A stretch of 64,000 nucleotides of DNA from Pseudomonas lurida (GTDB lineage Bacteria > Pseudomonadota > Gammaproteobacteria > Pseudomonadales > Pseudomonadaceae), in the NCBI RefSeq assembly GCF_002563895.1, contig NZ_PDJB01000001.1:3145501-3209500 (forward strand). The letters run 5' to 3'. Shown one piece after another: positions 27,891 to 36,850 of this stretch (the stretch's first letter is position 1; every line of letters starts with the position of its first letter). Under the pieces are notes generated by a model. That model saw nothing but the letters and a program-made list of their open reading frames with translations. It was not told the DNA's origin and ran no database searches. The position numbers and the translations under genes are program-made.

Positions 27891-28418
27891 GTGAACCGGA
27901 TTGAGCACATTGTATTGATGGCGAGCTACAACCAGTGGATGAACCGCAAGCTCTACGACGCAGCCAGTACGCTATCGGATGCGGAGTTGCGTATCGACCG
28001 CCAGGCGTTTTTCGGCTCGATCCTCGGTACCCTGAACCACCTGGCCCTGGGCGACACGGTCTGGCTCAAGCGTTTTGCCCGGCATCCCGCCGGCTACGCA
28101 TCACTGGTGCCGTTGAACACCATCGCAACACCTGTTGACCTCAAGCACCTGGCCTTTGCCGATATCCAGGAATTGGCGACCCGTCGCGCCTGGCTGGATC
28201 AGCTCATCGTCGACTGGGCCAACACTGTGCAGGAGCCCGAACTGGATCATCGCCTGCACTACACCAACATGCGGGGTGTGGCCGCCGAGAAGAATTTCTT
28301 CAGCCTGCTGGTGCATTTCTTCAATCACCAGACTCACCACCGAGGCCAGGCAACCACCTTGCTGGCCCAGGCGGGGTTGGATGTAGGGACTACGGACTTA
28401 CTGGCGCTGATTGACTGA
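27891..28418 (+). CDS. DinB family protein
   Basis: A 175-residue four-helix DinB/YfiT-like protein. The likely metal-binding histidines are in [10 protein letters not shown] and [14 protein letters not shown]. The start is a GTG at 27891 with GAGGG upstream; an internal ATG at 27918 would remove the conserved first helix. DinB-type proteins include thiol transferases, but this member is uncharacterised. Its 3' end overlaps the convergent GFA gene by 29 bases. Confidence 0.88.
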   Translation: MNRIEHIVLMASYNQWMNRKLYDAASTLSDAELRIDRQAFFGSILGTLNHLALGDTVWLKRFARHPAGYASLVPLNTIATPVDLKHLAFADIQELATRRAWLDQLIVDWANTVQEPELDHRLHYTNMRGVAAEKNFFSLLVHFFNHQTHHRGQATTLLAQAGLDVGTTDLLALID

Positions 28419-28866
28419 ACGCTGCATACGCCTGCAGCAAGCGCGGAAACGCCTGGGGTTCGGGCAATTGCGCAAAGCTTTCAATCGCCGGCGTGGACGC
28501 CCAGGGCAGCTTTTCGCTGGTCCAGGTTTCCATGAATGGCACGTACGCGCCGGCGTTATCCAGCAAGGTTGCGCGTACATTGACGAATTCATCGATGCCA
28601 TGGGGGCGCGTGAACAGCCAGCTCATGCAATGCGGGCAAAAATAATGGCGGTCCACCCCCTTCAGCCCCCCCACCACCGGGCATCCCTGGGTCACGGTGA
28701 AACCGCTGGCCGGGATCAGCGCGCTCAAGGAAAACGCGCTGGAAGACATTTTCTGGCAACCGCTGCAATGGCAGGCCATGGTGATTACCGGGGCTGCACT
28801 CACGCTGAAACGCACACGCTCGCAGCGACAGCTGCCCTCATGTGACGGGGTGTCGTCGCTCATCAT
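28390..28866 (-). CDS. GFA family zinc protein
   Basis: A 158-residue protein of the glutathione-dependent formaldehyde-activating (GFA/CENP-V) fold. The zinc ligands are CRC near residue 13 ([11 protein letters not shown]), CHCSGC ([11 protein letters not shown]) and CPHC ([10 protein letters not shown]). All seven family cysteines are present. The name does not prove a role in formaldehyde metabolism. It converges on the DinB gene with a 29-base overlap at 28390-28418. Confidence 0.88.
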   Translation of the reverse strand: MMSDDTPSHEGSCRCERVRFSVSAAPVITMACHCSGCQKMSSSAFSLSALIPASGFTVTQGCPVVGGLKGVDRHYFCPHCMSWLFTRPHGIDEFVNVRATLLDNAGAYVPFMETWTSEKLPWASTPAIESFAQLPEPQAFPRLLQAYAAFSQSAPVSP

Positions 28867-29060
28867 CGCTTCCTTTTTGTTGATGGGTAGCGTGGCAGGT
28901 TAGCGCCCGCGCCCAGTGTTGACCAGGCTGGCAAACAAAACCGAACGCCGCCTCGTCGGTGGGGTCGAAATCCCAGGTGCCGGGATATTTTAGTGCCCCG
29001 CCCTCCCCGCGCGCATTGTGTGTCTACCCATGCGCGTACCCCCAAGAAGGAGACGCTTAC

Positions 29061-29342
29061 ATGGTCATTCACTTCAAAGTCGCAGGGCATCTGGCCTGTG
29101 GTCACCACGGCACCAACCTCCCTTCCAGCACCGAGCTGAACCGAGTCAAATGCCGTACCTGCCGCAACACCGAAGCCTACAAGGACGCGCGCCGTACCCA
29201 GCGCAACGCCGCCCGCCGCGCCAACCGCAAAGCCAGGACCCACACGGTCATCGACTGGCGCAGTGCATGGACACAACGCCTCACCGATCTGCCCGGCCTG
29301 CAGCGCTTGCCACGCGGTTTCAGCGGCCAACCCTTCGTGTAA
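29061..29342 (+). CDS. Small basic, cysteine-containing protein
   Basis: A 93-residue, strongly basic protein (many Arg; RRTQRNAARRANRKARTHT). It has a possible zinc knuckle made of HLACGHH and KCRTCRN (Cys/His spacing C-x-H-H...C-x-x-C). AAGGAG stands 8 bases before the ATG at 29061, and a terminator follows. Nucleic-acid binding is plausible from charge and the finger, but I do not recognise the family. Confidence 0.7.
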   Translation: MVIHFKVAGHLACGHHGTNLPSSTELNRVKCRTCRNTEAYKDARRTQRNAARRANRKARTHTVIDWRSAWTQRLTDLPGLQRLPRGFSGQPFV

Positions 29343-29352
29343 GCCACAGATG

Positions 29353-29383
29353 CAAAAAAGCCCCGCACAACGGGGCTTTTTTT
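29353..29383 (+). terminator. Intrinsic terminator
   Basis: AGCCCCG/CGGGGCT stem with a 5-base loop (29359-29377), followed by T7. The A-run on the other side allows use on the minus strand as well. It follows the small basic gene by 10 bases. Confidence 0.88.
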
Positions 29384-29454
29384 ATGTTCACTCAACCCTG
29401 GTCGCAACCGCTCTACTCCGGGCCCGATAGCCCGGCGGCGGCGCGTCGGCCAGG

Positions 29455-29919
29455 TTACTTGACCTTGCTGCTCAAACTGTCAAGGCTGCGCTTGAGATCA
29501 TCAACACTGCGTTTCAAGCCATCAATATCGCTTTTCTGCCGTTCGATCGTGCTTTTCTGATCCTCGACCGTGCGCTTGAGGCTCGCCACTTGGCTGTCAC
29601 TCGAACTGGCGCTCGAACCGTCTTTGCGCTTGAGCGCCTCGAATGCCTCGTCCTGCCGTTCCAGCTTGCTCTTCAGGCCTTGCAGCTCGCCATCGCTGCG
29701 TTTCTGCGCGGCTTGCAGTTGCTCGATATCGGCAATCGATATGTTCGACGGCTTCAACACATACTGATTACCAGCCTCATAGGAGGCCCCCGCCAACCGG
29801 TCACTGCCCGACGCGTTGAAATCCCCCCACCTCGCGGCATTCCCGGCCTGCGCCGTACCCGACAACAGCGCCATGACACCAACCGCCACCCACCAGGAGC
29901 GCTTGCGAAGACTGAACAT
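29455..29919 (-). CDS. Secreted coiled-coil protein
   Basis: A 154-residue protein with a Sec signal peptide (MFSLRKRSWWVAVGVMALLSGTAQA, cleaved before GNAARW). A linker follows, and then a heptad-rich coiled coil from about residue 62 to the end (IEQLQAAQKRSDGELQGLKS; LKRTVEDQKSTIERQKSDID). No lipobox is present. It probably forms a periplasmic rod-like oligomer; the function is not recognised. Confidence 0.72.
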   Translation of the reverse strand: MFSLRKRSWWVAVGVMALLSGTAQAGNAARWGDFNASGSDRLAGASYEAGNQYVLKPSNISIADIEQLQAAQKRSDGELQGLKSKLERQDEAFEALKRKDGSSASSSDSQVASLKRTVEDQKSTIERQKSDIDGLKRSVDDLKRSLDSLSSKVK

Positions 29920-30144
29920 AAACCGATTCCTTTCCAGACTGCCGGGATGGCATATCGCTATGACTGCCTTTCAGGCAGCTTGTTCCCGTCCTGCAGGAAT
30001 ACTCTGGCTCACCTGTCAAAGCAGGTGTAGATCACTGATCTGCCAAGCATTTTCACGCGCGCCTTTATGCAAGAAAGCCGCCTTCCGACCTTGCGTCGAA
30101 GCGCCTGGGTCTATATATTCCCAACCCTGCTACACCGCGCTACC

Positions 30145-30231
30145 GCCCGAATGGCGAAACTGGTAGACGCATGGGACTTAAAATCCCCCGCTCGTAAGGG
30201 CGTCCCGGTTCGATTCCGGGTTCGGGCACCA
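30145..30231 (+). tRNA. tRNA-Leu (anticodon UAA)
   Basis: An 87-base gene. The acceptor arms GCCCGAA and TTCGGGC pair, followed by ACCA encoded in the DNA. The D loop is CTGGTAGAC, the anticodon loop CTTAAAA gives anticodon UAA, a long variable arm is present (CGCTCGTAAGGGCG), and the T arm is CCCGGTTCGATTCCGGG. The long variable arm is the leucine class. Confidence 0.97.
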
Positions 30232-30274
30232 TCTTTTGCTCTACTGACGGCCGTCAATGTCCGTAGAGGCCTTT

Positions 30275-30300
30275 AAAACTCGCCCTCTGGCGAGTTTTTT
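30275..30300 (+). terminator. Intrinsic terminator after tRNA-Leu
   Basis: AAAACTCGCC/GGCGAGTTTT stem with a CTCT loop and a T6 tail, 44 bases beyond the tRNA 3' end. Confidence 0.85.
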
Positions 30301-30396
30301 CGTTTATAGCATTCCTTTTGTTTCCAAGTGATCCCGGCATTTTCAAGGTCAATAGCTGGGGTATTCCCCTGCCAACCCAGAACAACGCCTGGCTGA

Positions 30397-30594
30397 TCAG
30401 TTGTCGGGGTGTTCGCTTGCGACTGAATCGGCAGCATCCACATCCGACATATCTTCTTCGAGCGGTGCGTCGTCGTCCGGCGGCACTGGGATAGCGTCCT
30501 CATCGCGCCGTGGGTCGTGCCCAGTTTCGTTATCGGTGCCACGGGTGACATCCTGCTGTGACATATTCCCTGGGGCGTTCTTGTTGATTTCCAT
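30397..30594 (-). CDS. Small acidic protein, unknown function
   Basis: A 65-residue, highly acidic and probably disordered protein (DDDAPLEEDMSDVDAADSVA) with no cysteine or hydrophobic segment. GGAGAG lies upstream of the ATG at 30594. It converges with tRNA-Leu. It resembles the small charged proteins common in Pseudomonas genomes, without known activity. Confidence 0.5.
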   Translation of the reverse strand: MEINKNAPGNMSQQDVTRGTDNETGHDPRRDEDAIPVPPDDDAPLEEDMSDVDAADSVASEHPDN

Positions 30595-30875
30595 GCTGGC
30601 TCTCCGGTCGTACGCTCGGGATATCCGCGCTTATGAATGAGAGACGGCACGGCATCCAGAGTGCCGGGCAATAGACGAATGGCGCCCATAAGCTGCCATG
30701 CGCCGGGCGAGGCCCCTGTTCACCCGGCCGGACGAGTCGGCCCAAAGGGTTGACCCCGCAATGGTTTTTCAGGGCGACGGCGCCGGCACGCGCCAACGCG
30801 CTCACCGTGGCGTTGAAAGTTTCCTACGCTTGACACTCGAACGCAGTGATTGAACCCACTTATCGGAGACTCACC

Positions 30876-31481
30876 ATGAATCCCCACACCACCGCCCTTG
30901 TACTGATCGAATTCCAGAACGACTTCACCACGCCCGGTGGCGTGTTCCATGACGCCGTCAAAGACGTCATGCACACCTGCGACATGCTGGCCAACACCGC
31001 GACCACGGTGCAACAAGCGCGCAAGCTGGGGGTAAAGATCATCCACCTGCCGATCCAGTTCGCCGACGGTTATCCGGAACTGACGATGCGCCACTACGGC
31101 ATTCTCAAGGGCGTTGCCGACGGCGGCGCCTTCCGTGCCGGCAGCTGGGGGGCCGAAATCACCGACGCGGTGACGCGTGAAGCCGGCGATATCCTCGTGG
31201 AAGGCAAGCGCGGGCTGGATGGCTTTGCCACTACCGGCCTGGACCTTGTGCTGCGCAACAATGGCATCCAGAACCTGGTGGTAGCCGGGTTCCTGACCAA
31301 CTGCTGCGTCGAAGGCACAGTGCGATCAGGGTATGAGAAAGGTTACAACGTGGTGACGTTGACCGACTGCACGGCGACGTTCACCGATGAACAACAGAAG
31401 GCGGCCGAGAACTTCACGCTGCCCATGTTTTCGCAGACGCTGCGGCATACCGAGTTTCTTGGGGCATTGAGCGCCAAGTAA
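30876..31481 (+). CDS. Isochorismatase-like cysteine hydrolase
   Basis: A 201-residue hydrolase of the isochorismatase/nicotinamidase superfamily. The catalytic Asp is in LVLIEFQNDFTT, the Lys in EGKRGLDGFATTGLD and the nucleophilic Cys in VAGFLTNCCVEGTVR, two adjacent Cys. This is an amidase-type triad; the substrate is not known. The ATG at 30876 has GGAG upstream. It stands alone, followed by a strong terminator. Confidence 0.9.
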   Translation: MNPHTTALVLIEFQNDFTTPGGVFHDAVKDVMHTCDMLANTATTVQQARKLGVKIIHLPIQFADGYPELTMRHYGILKGVADGGAFRAGSWGAEITDAVTREAGDILVEGKRGLDGFATTGLDLVLRNNGIQNLVVAGFLTNCCVEGTVRSGYEKGYNVVTLTDCTATFTDEQQKAAENFTLPMFSQTLRHTEFLGALSAK

Positions 31482-31484
31482 CCT

Positions 31485-31524
31485 ATAAAAAAGGGGCGAC
31501 TGATCACTCAGTCGCCCCTTTTTT
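31485..31524. terminator. Bidirectional intrinsic terminator
   Basis: A perfect 13-base stem, AAGGGGCGACTGA with TCAGTCGCCCCTT (31491-31520), with T-runs on both strands. It separates the plus-strand cysteine hydrolase from the convergent end of the pst operon. Confidence 0.92.
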
Positions 31525-31544
31525 GCTAGACCCTCGATGATGGC

Positions 31545-32138
31545 TTAGCCGTTCAACGTCAGGCCCGGATAGGCCCGCACCGGCACTTTGTGTCGCTGCG
31601 GTTGCTGACGGCCCAGTTGTATCTGGACCTGCGCGACGGCCTCCAGCACGCGTTGCGCCCATTGCTGGTCTTCCGGGTCTACCACCACGACACGGAAGCC
31701 GTGATCGAAGCCTTCAAGTTGTACGCCTTCGGAGTCGTCGACATGCAAGTCGATGTCGAACGCCGGCGGGAATTTCGACGGAGTGCTCGACAGCCCGCGT
31801 TCGCTAAGGGCCTGGTTGTGCCGTACGCTGTTGACCACGCCATCGACGTGGATGCCGTACAGCAACAACCAACGGCGAATATAAGCCGGGGTGCGACCGG
31901 AAGAGGTATAGACCCACACGCTGCAACCCTGGCGACGCAGTTCACGGGTGAGGGAGCGGGTGCCGCTGCGCAGCGGCTCACCCAGCCAACGGTGCACACA
32001 CGCCGGCAAACGGCTGTGTTCGGTAGCGCTGTGGTGGAGCTGGCACGCCAGCGTGTCATCGATATCGAATGAAATACGGATGCGCTGACGCTTGAACACA
32101 CGCGTAATAGTGTCGAGCACTGGAAACCTTCCCATCAA
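31545..32138 (-). CDS. HAD-superfamily-like protein, last gene of the pst transcription unit
   Basis: A 197-residue protein with HAD motifs: ISFDIDDTLAC (nucleophile and acid-base Asp), VYTSSGRTP (motif II) and FDIDLHVDDSEG (acidic pair). A Lys in TPSKFPPAF could be motif III. HAD enzymes are mostly phosphatases, so a phosphomonoesterase is plausible but unproven. Its ATG overlaps the stop of the Fic-like gene (ATGA at 32135-32138), so the two are translated together. It ends at the strong terminator. Confidence 0.75.
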   Translation of the reverse strand: MMGRFPVLDTITRVFKRQRIRISFDIDDTLACQLHHSATEHSRLPACVHRWLGEPLRSGTRSLTRELRRQGCSVWVYTSSGRTPAYIRRWLLLYGIHVDGVVNSVRHNQALSERGLSSTPSKFPPAFDIDLHVDDSEGVQLEGFDHGFRVVVVDPEDQQWAQRVLEAVAQVQIQLGRQQPQRHKVPVRAYPGLTLNG

Positions 32139-32833
32139 TGGCCCCCCTGGTAGGCGGGCGCCGGTGCGTCGTTCAGGAAAAACTCCATGGGATCAGGGGC
32201 CTTATCTTCCAGGAACGCTGCATATTTTTTCTTGATCTTGGGCAATTCATACAATGCCATTACGCCATGCTTGGCGGAATTACGGATCACCGAGGACGGG
32301 TTGAAATAACCCTCGGCGTTGTCCAGCGTCAGTACGAACGGCGCCAGCCCCTCGCGCATCAGCAGGTAACTGACGATCAGCGAACCACTGCGGTTATTGC
32401 CTTCAATGAACAACTGCGGCTTGCTGAGGACGCGCACATAGACACCGGCTGCGCGCTTCCACACTGATTCACTGTGGTGCTTGCAGTACCAGTTGTACAA
32501 ATCCTTGATGCCGCCCTCGACATTGTTGAAAAAGTGCACTTCGGTCGCAGCCAGGTGCTGGGCGTATTCTTGCCTGCGCATCGGGTCTGTGCCGCAGAGC
32601 ACCGTGGCATTGATCTCCAGCATCAGGTTCAACTGCTGAAGGTCGAACAAGTCGACACCGCGCGCCACATAGTCGTCAATCAAGGCATAGCCTTCAAGCA
32701 CATTCTGCAGCACTTCGTCCGTCAACGGGTCGCGTGGCTCGGTAAAGTCCCGGCTGAGCTGGGCAAAACGGCCCTGCACCTCACGCAGTGCGCGTTCGAT
32801 CGCGAGCAAATCAAGACGACGTATTGCAGTCAT
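32135..32833 (-). CDS. Degenerate Fic-domain-like protein downstream of pstB
   Basis: A 232-residue protein whose region 140-151 (QLFIEGNNRSGS) looks like the Fic signature HxFx(D/E)GNGRxxR. The catalytic His is replaced by Gln, the second Gly by Asn and the last Arg by Ser. Upstream helices (TEVHFFNNVEGGIKDLYNWY) also suit the Fic core. AMP transfer by the normal mechanism is doubtful. The gene begins 31 bases after pstB where phoU is usual and overlaps the HAD-like gene by 4 bases. The ATG at 32833 (AGGA upstream) is preferred to a TTG two codons earlier. Confidence 0.65.
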   Translation of the reverse strand: MTAIRRLDLLAIERALREVQGRFAQLSRDFTEPRDPLTDEVLQNVLEGYALIDDYVARGVDLFDLQQLNLMLEINATVLCGTDPMRRQEYAQHLAATEVHFFNNVEGGIKDLYNWYCKHHSESVWKRAAGVYVRVLSKPQLFIEGNNRSGSLIVSYLLMREGLAPFVLTLDNAEGYFNPSSVIRNSAKHGVMALYELPKIKKKYAAFLEDKAPDPMEFFLNDAPAPAYQGGH

Positions 32834-32864
32834 TGGCAATCCTGGAAAACGGTAGATGGCAGGG

Positions 32865-33677
32865 TCAGCTGAACTTGCCGCTGATGTAGTCCCCGGTCAT
32901 TTGTTCCCGTGGGCTTTCGAAGATCTGGGTGGTCGGGCCCATTTCCACCAGATAGCCGGTGCGGGTGCCTTGGGAGATGTCCACCGAGAAAAACGCGGTG
33001 GTATCGGCCACACGAATCGCTTGCTGCATGTTGTGCGTCACCAGCGCGATGGTGTAGTCCTTTTTCAACTCGACCATCAGCTCCTCGACCCGGCGCGTAG
33101 CAATCGGGTCCAGCGCCGAGCAGGGTTCGTCCAGCAACAGCACTTCCGGCTCGGTAGCAATGGCGCGGGCGATGCACAGGCGTTGTTGCTGGCCGCCCGA
33201 GAGCGACAGGCCGCTGACCTTGAGCTTGTCCTTGACCTCGTCCCACAGCGCCGCACCTTGCAGCGCGTGCTTGACGCGGTCGCCCAGGTCGCCTTTGTAG
33301 CGGTTGAGCCGCAGGCCAAAGGCCACGTTGTCGAAAATGCTCATCGAGAACGGGTTTGGCTGTTGGAACACCATGCCGATGTAACGGCGCACGACGACCG
33401 GATCAACGCCCTTGCCATACACGTCCTGGCCAAGGAAATGCACATGACCCTCGAAGCGAAAGCCCTTCACCAGGTCGTTCATGCGGTTGAGGCTACGCAG
33501 TACGGTGGACTTGCCGCAGCCGGACGGGCCGATGAAGCCGGTGATCTTGTTCTTCTCGATCGGCACATGGCTGTCACGCACCGCCATGAAGTTGCCGTAG
33601 AAAATCTTGTCCAGCTTGCAGTCCATGACCACAGGCGACTGGGTGATAAACGGAGCGGCTACTTGCGCAGATGACAT
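32865..33677 (-). CDS. pstB: Phosphate ABC transporter ATP-binding protein
   Basis: The ATPase of the high-affinity phosphate importer, 270 residues. Walker A is [19 protein letters not shown], which includes the PstB-specific LNRMND. The Q-loop is [12 protein letters not shown], the signature [16 protein letters not shown] and Walker [15 protein letters not shown]. The ATG at 33677 is used; a TTG two codons upstream is also possible. Phosphate-starvation control is expected from the Pho box before pstS. Confidence 0.96.
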   Translation of the reverse strand: MSSAQVAAPFITQSPVVMDCKLDKIFYGNFMAVRDSHVPIEKNKITGFIGPSGCGKSTVLRSLNRMNDLVKGFRFEGHVHFLGQDVYGKGVDPVVVRRYIGMVFQQPNPFSMSIFDNVAFGLRLNRYKGDLGDRVKHALQGAALWDEVKDKLKVSGLSLSGGQQQRLCIARAIATEPEVLLLDEPCSALDPIATRRVEELMVELKKDYTIALVTHNMQQAIRVADTTAFFSVDISQGTRTGYLVEMGPTTQIFESPREQMTGDYISGKFS

Positions 33678-33702
33678 ATTCAAAATTCAGGTGCTCCCGT
33701 TC

Positions 33703-34596
33703 TTAGTACTTGGGCTTGCCGAAGATACGGCTCACGATATTCACGACCAGCACGATCATTACCAGCACCAACGAGGCCGCCCATGCGAGCTCGAGCTGGT
33801 TGTCGAAAGGCATGCCGGAGAAGTTGTAAATCAGCACGGCCAGGGACGCCGTCGGATTCATGACTGCCAGGTTGCCGTCGTGGTAGATCCAGTAGTTACT
33901 GAACAGCGCGGTGAACAACAGCGGCGCGGTCTCGCCGGCGGCACGCGCCACGGCGAGCATCACACCGGTGAGGATCGCGGGCATGCCGGTGGGCAAGACG
34001 ATTTTCCAGATCACCTGCGAGCGGGTGCAGCCCATTCCGTAGGCAGCATCCTTCATGATCTTGGGCACCATCTTCATCGACTCTTCGGCCGTCAGCACCA
34101 CGATAGGCAGCATCAGTACGGCCAGCGCCACGCCACCTGCCGGTGCCGAGTAAGTCCCGGTGGTCATGACCACCAGGGCGTAGGCAAATACACCTGCCAG
34201 AATCGACGGCAAGCCCGTGAGCATCTTGGCGGCAAAGCGCGAGGCGTTCGCCAGCTTGCTGTCCGGCCCCAGTTCTGCCAGGAAAATCGCGGCCAGGATG
34301 CCCACCGGCACGGCGATGGCTGCGGCAATGCCGACCATCACGAAGGTGCCCGCCATGGCGTTGCCGAAACCACCGCCGGTCTCGAAACCGGTCGGGGGCA
34401 GTTCGGTGAACACTTCCAGGCTCAGGCGCGCGCCGCCCCGGGTGATCAGCATGTAAAGCACGGAAATCAGCGGCACGCTGGCCAGCAGCGCGCCCAGCCA
34501 CACCAGGGTGGTCAGCACCAGGCTGCGCAGGGCACGGCCTTCGAACCGGCGCTGCAGGCTTGGCATGGCGGTGATGGGCGATGAGAGGTCAGTCAT
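33703..34596 (-). CDS. pstA: Phosphate ABC transporter permease
   Basis: Inner-membrane permease, 297 residues, six predicted spans. It carries the PstA motif TELPPTGFETGGGFGNAMAG-like stretch and the EAA loop DAAYGMGCTRSQVIWKIVLP that contacts PstB. Its ATG overlaps the pstC stop by four bases, and pstB follows 25 bases later. Confidence 0.96.
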   Translation of the reverse strand: MTDLSSPITAMPSLQRRFEGRALRSLVLTTLVWLGALLASVPLISVLYMLITRGGARLSLEVFTELPPTGFETGGGFGNAMAGTFVMVGIAAAIAVPVGILAAIFLAELGPDSKLANASRFAAKMLTGLPSILAGVFAYALVVMTTGTYSAPAGGVALAVLMLPIVVLTAEESMKMVPKIMKDAAYGMGCTRSQVIWKIVLPTGMPAILTGVMLAVARAAGETAPLLFTALFSNYWIYHDGNLAVMNPTASLAVLIYNFSGMPFDNQLELAWAASLVLVMIVLVVNIVSRIFGKPKY

Positions 34597-35561
34597 TGCT
34601 TGGTACCTCGCTGGGCGTAGACCATGATCATCGAACCGATGATGTTCACCAGCAGCGTGATGAACATCAGCACCAGTGCGGCGTACATCAATACTTCGAT
34701 CTCGTTCGGGCCGGCTTCGGGGAAGTTCAGCGCCAACAAGGCCGCCAGGGTATTGGCCGGTGCGAACAGCGAAAGAGAAATGTTGTTAGCGTTACCGACC
34801 AGCATGGCCAGCGCCATCGTTTCACCTAGGGCGCGGCCCAGGCCCAGTACCAGCGAACCGAAGATGCCAGTGGCAGCAGATGGCACCATCACCTTGAGAA
34901 TCGCTTCCCAATGGGTGGTGCCCATGCCGTAGGCGGCTTGCTTGGTTTTCATCGGTACACCCGTGAGGGCGTCCTGGGAAACGGCGGCAATGGTCGGCAG
35001 AATCATGATGGCCAATACCAATGCTGCCGGTAACAGGCCCGGCCCGCTCAAGGAGGTGCCGAAGAACGGAATCCAGCCGAGCTCGCTGTTCAGCCACGCC
35101 GTCAACGGGCGGATCGCTGGAATCACCACATAGATACCCCACAGGCCATAGACGACGCTGGGGATGGCTGCGAGCAATTCGACGATGGTGCGGAATACCG
35201 CAGCCAGCTTGGCGGGTAGAAAATCCTGGGTGAGGAAAATCGCCATGCTGACGCCGAAAAAACCTGCGATCAGCAACGCGATGAGGGCGCTGTAAAGCGT
35301 GCCCCAAATAGCCGGCAGAATGCCGTATTTACCTTGGTTAACGTCCCAGACACTGCCGAACAGCACGTCAAACCCGTGCTTTTCCATGCCTGGAAGAGCC
35401 TTGCGCCCTACTTCGAAGACCAGCGCGAAAACCAGCGCCAGCACCAGCACTACGCCTATGCGTGCTAGCGCACGGAAGGTGCGGTCAACCAGGAAGTCCT
35501 TCGTGGACGGCGGCTGGCACGCAGAATCCGGGTTAACCGGTACGACAAAAGGTGTGTTCAT
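34593..35561 (-). CDS. pstC: Phosphate ABC transporter permease
   Basis: Inner-membrane permease, 322 residues, partner of PstA. Typical features are an N-terminal span (RIGVVLVLALVFALVFEVGR), the ALIALLIAGFFGVSMAIFLT segment and the EAA loop KQAAYGMGTTHWEAILKVMV. It overlaps pstA by four bases. It follows pstS by 74 bases, which is enough for an attenuating or processing site, though I see no clear hairpin. Confidence 0.96.
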   Translation of the reverse strand: MNTPFVVPVNPDSACQPPSTKDFLVDRTFRALARIGVVLVLALVFALVFEVGRKALPGMEKHGFDVLFGSVWDVNQGKYGILPAIWGTLYSALIALLIAGFFGVSMAIFLTQDFLPAKLAAVFRTIVELLAAIPSVVYGLWGIYVVIPAIRPLTAWLNSELGWIPFFGTSLSGPGLLPAALVLAIMILPTIAAVSQDALTGVPMKTKQAAYGMGTTHWEAILKVMVPSAATGIFGSLVLGLGRALGETMALAMLVGNANNISLSLFAPANTLAALLALNFPEAGPNEIEVLMYAALVLMFITLLVNIIGSMIMVYAQRGTKQ

Positions 35562-35635
35562 GGGCTAATTCCGGAACAAGGGGGGAACGCTCCCGGCACG
35601 GTTGAAAACCCCTACCGGGAGCGGCCTGACGAGCC

Positions 35636-36664
35636 TTACTGGATGTTGGCGGAAGCTTTACGAACTTGATCGACAACCGATGGCGGCAATGGGATGTAGC
35701 CCATCGAGTCGGCGATTTTCTGACCTTCGGTCAGGCTGTACTCAACCATGTCACGCATGGCCTTGGCCTTGGCCGGGTTGCCGTTGTCCTTGCGGAAGAT
35801 CATCCAGGTGTAGGAGGTGATCGGGTAGGACTTGGCGCCATCCGGATCCGGCAGCCAAGCCACCAGGCTTTCCGGCATTTTTACCGCAGCCAGGGCTTCG
35901 GCGCCGCTCTCGGCGTTCGGGACCACGTACTTGCCGGCCTTGTTCTGCAATTGGGCAAAGTCAACCTTGGCGAGTTTGGCGAAGCCGTATTCGATGTAGC
36001 CGATCGCGCCTGGGGTCTGGCGCACGGTGGCGGTCACGCCATCGTTCTTCGGCGACTTGATGAATTTGTCGCTGGCCGGCCAGTTGACCGTATTGCCTTC
36101 GCCCAAGTCCTTCTGGAACTCAGCGTTGATCGCCGCCAAGTGCTTGGTGAATACGGCCGTGGTGCCGCTGGAGTCTGCGCGCACCACAACGGTGATCGGC
36201 ATGTCAGGCAGTTTCAGGCCAGGGTTGGCGGCGACGATCTTCGGATCGTTCCACTTGGTGATCTTGCCCAGGAAGATGTTGGAGTAAACATCGCGAGGCA
36301 ACTTGAGTTCCTTAGGGTTGCCCGGCAGGTTGAACGCCAACACGATTTCACCGGCAGTCATCGGCAGCAACTGGGCGCCTTCGGCAACCTTGGCGATGTC
36401 TTCGTCTTTCATGGCCGAGTCACTGGCGGCAAAGTCGACAGTCTTGTTCAGGAAGTCCTGTACACCCGCACCGCTACCCTTGGACTGGTAGTCAACGGTA
36501 ACGCCAGCACTTTTCTTGCTGAAATCCTTGAACCAGGTGAGGTAGATCGGCGCTGGGAAACTCGCACCGGAACCGGTCAGGCGGATGCTCTCGGCAGCAA
36601 ACACCGAGGTGGCACTGAGAGAAACCGCAACGGCGAGTGCAGCAGACTTCATCAGACGTTTCAT
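35636..36664 (-). CDS. pstS: Phosphate-binding periplasmic protein
   Basis: The phosphate receptor of the Pst importer, 342 residues, with a Sec signal peptide ending TSVFA before AES. The phosphate-binding loops are TGSGASFPAPIYLTWF and VDYQSKGSGAGVQDFLNKTV, and VVVRADSSGTTAVFTKHLA binds the anion with Ser, Gly and Thr backbone contacts. It is the first gene of the operon, with a Pho-box-like repeat about 50 bases upstream. Confidence 0.96.
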   Translation of the reverse strand: MKRLMKSAALAVAVSLSATSVFAAESIRLTGSGASFPAPIYLTWFKDFSKKSAGVTVDYQSKGSGAGVQDFLNKTVDFAASDSAMKDEDIAKVAEGAQLLPMTAGEIVLAFNLPGNPKELKLPRDVYSNIFLGKITKWNDPKIVAANPGLKLPDMPITVVVRADSSGTTAVFTKHLAAINAEFQKDLGEGNTVNWPASDKFIKSPKNDGVTATVRQTPGAIGYIEYGFAKLAKVDFAQLQNKAGKYVVPNAESGAEALAAVKMPESLVAWLPDPDGAKSYPITSYTWMIFRKDNGNPAKAKAMRDMVEYSLTEGQKIADSMGYIPLPPSVVDQVRKASANIQ

Positions 36665-36713
36665 TCAGGAAAATCCTTGTGAATTACGGGCTCGGCAACT
36701 CTGCAACAATCTT

Positions 36714-36731
36714 GTTACGGTTTTATGAACG
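36714..36731 (-). promoter_or_regulatory. Probable Pho box upstream of pstS
   Basis: On the minus strand CGTTCAT, AAAA, CCGTAAC resembles two half-sites of the PhoB consensus CTGTCAT-N4-CTGTCAT, with imperfect match. It lies about 50-70 bases before the pstS ATG and would fit activation under phosphate starvation. Confidence 0.5.
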
Positions 36732-36850
36732 TGGAATGGCAAAACGCCTCGTTGTCCCCCTCTCCTGCCGCAAACACGCATTTTGATGTAATTGGTTCGT
36801 AACAAATTGCGACTAAGACTTTGCCATCCCCCACGACGCGAGTTCCGCCC

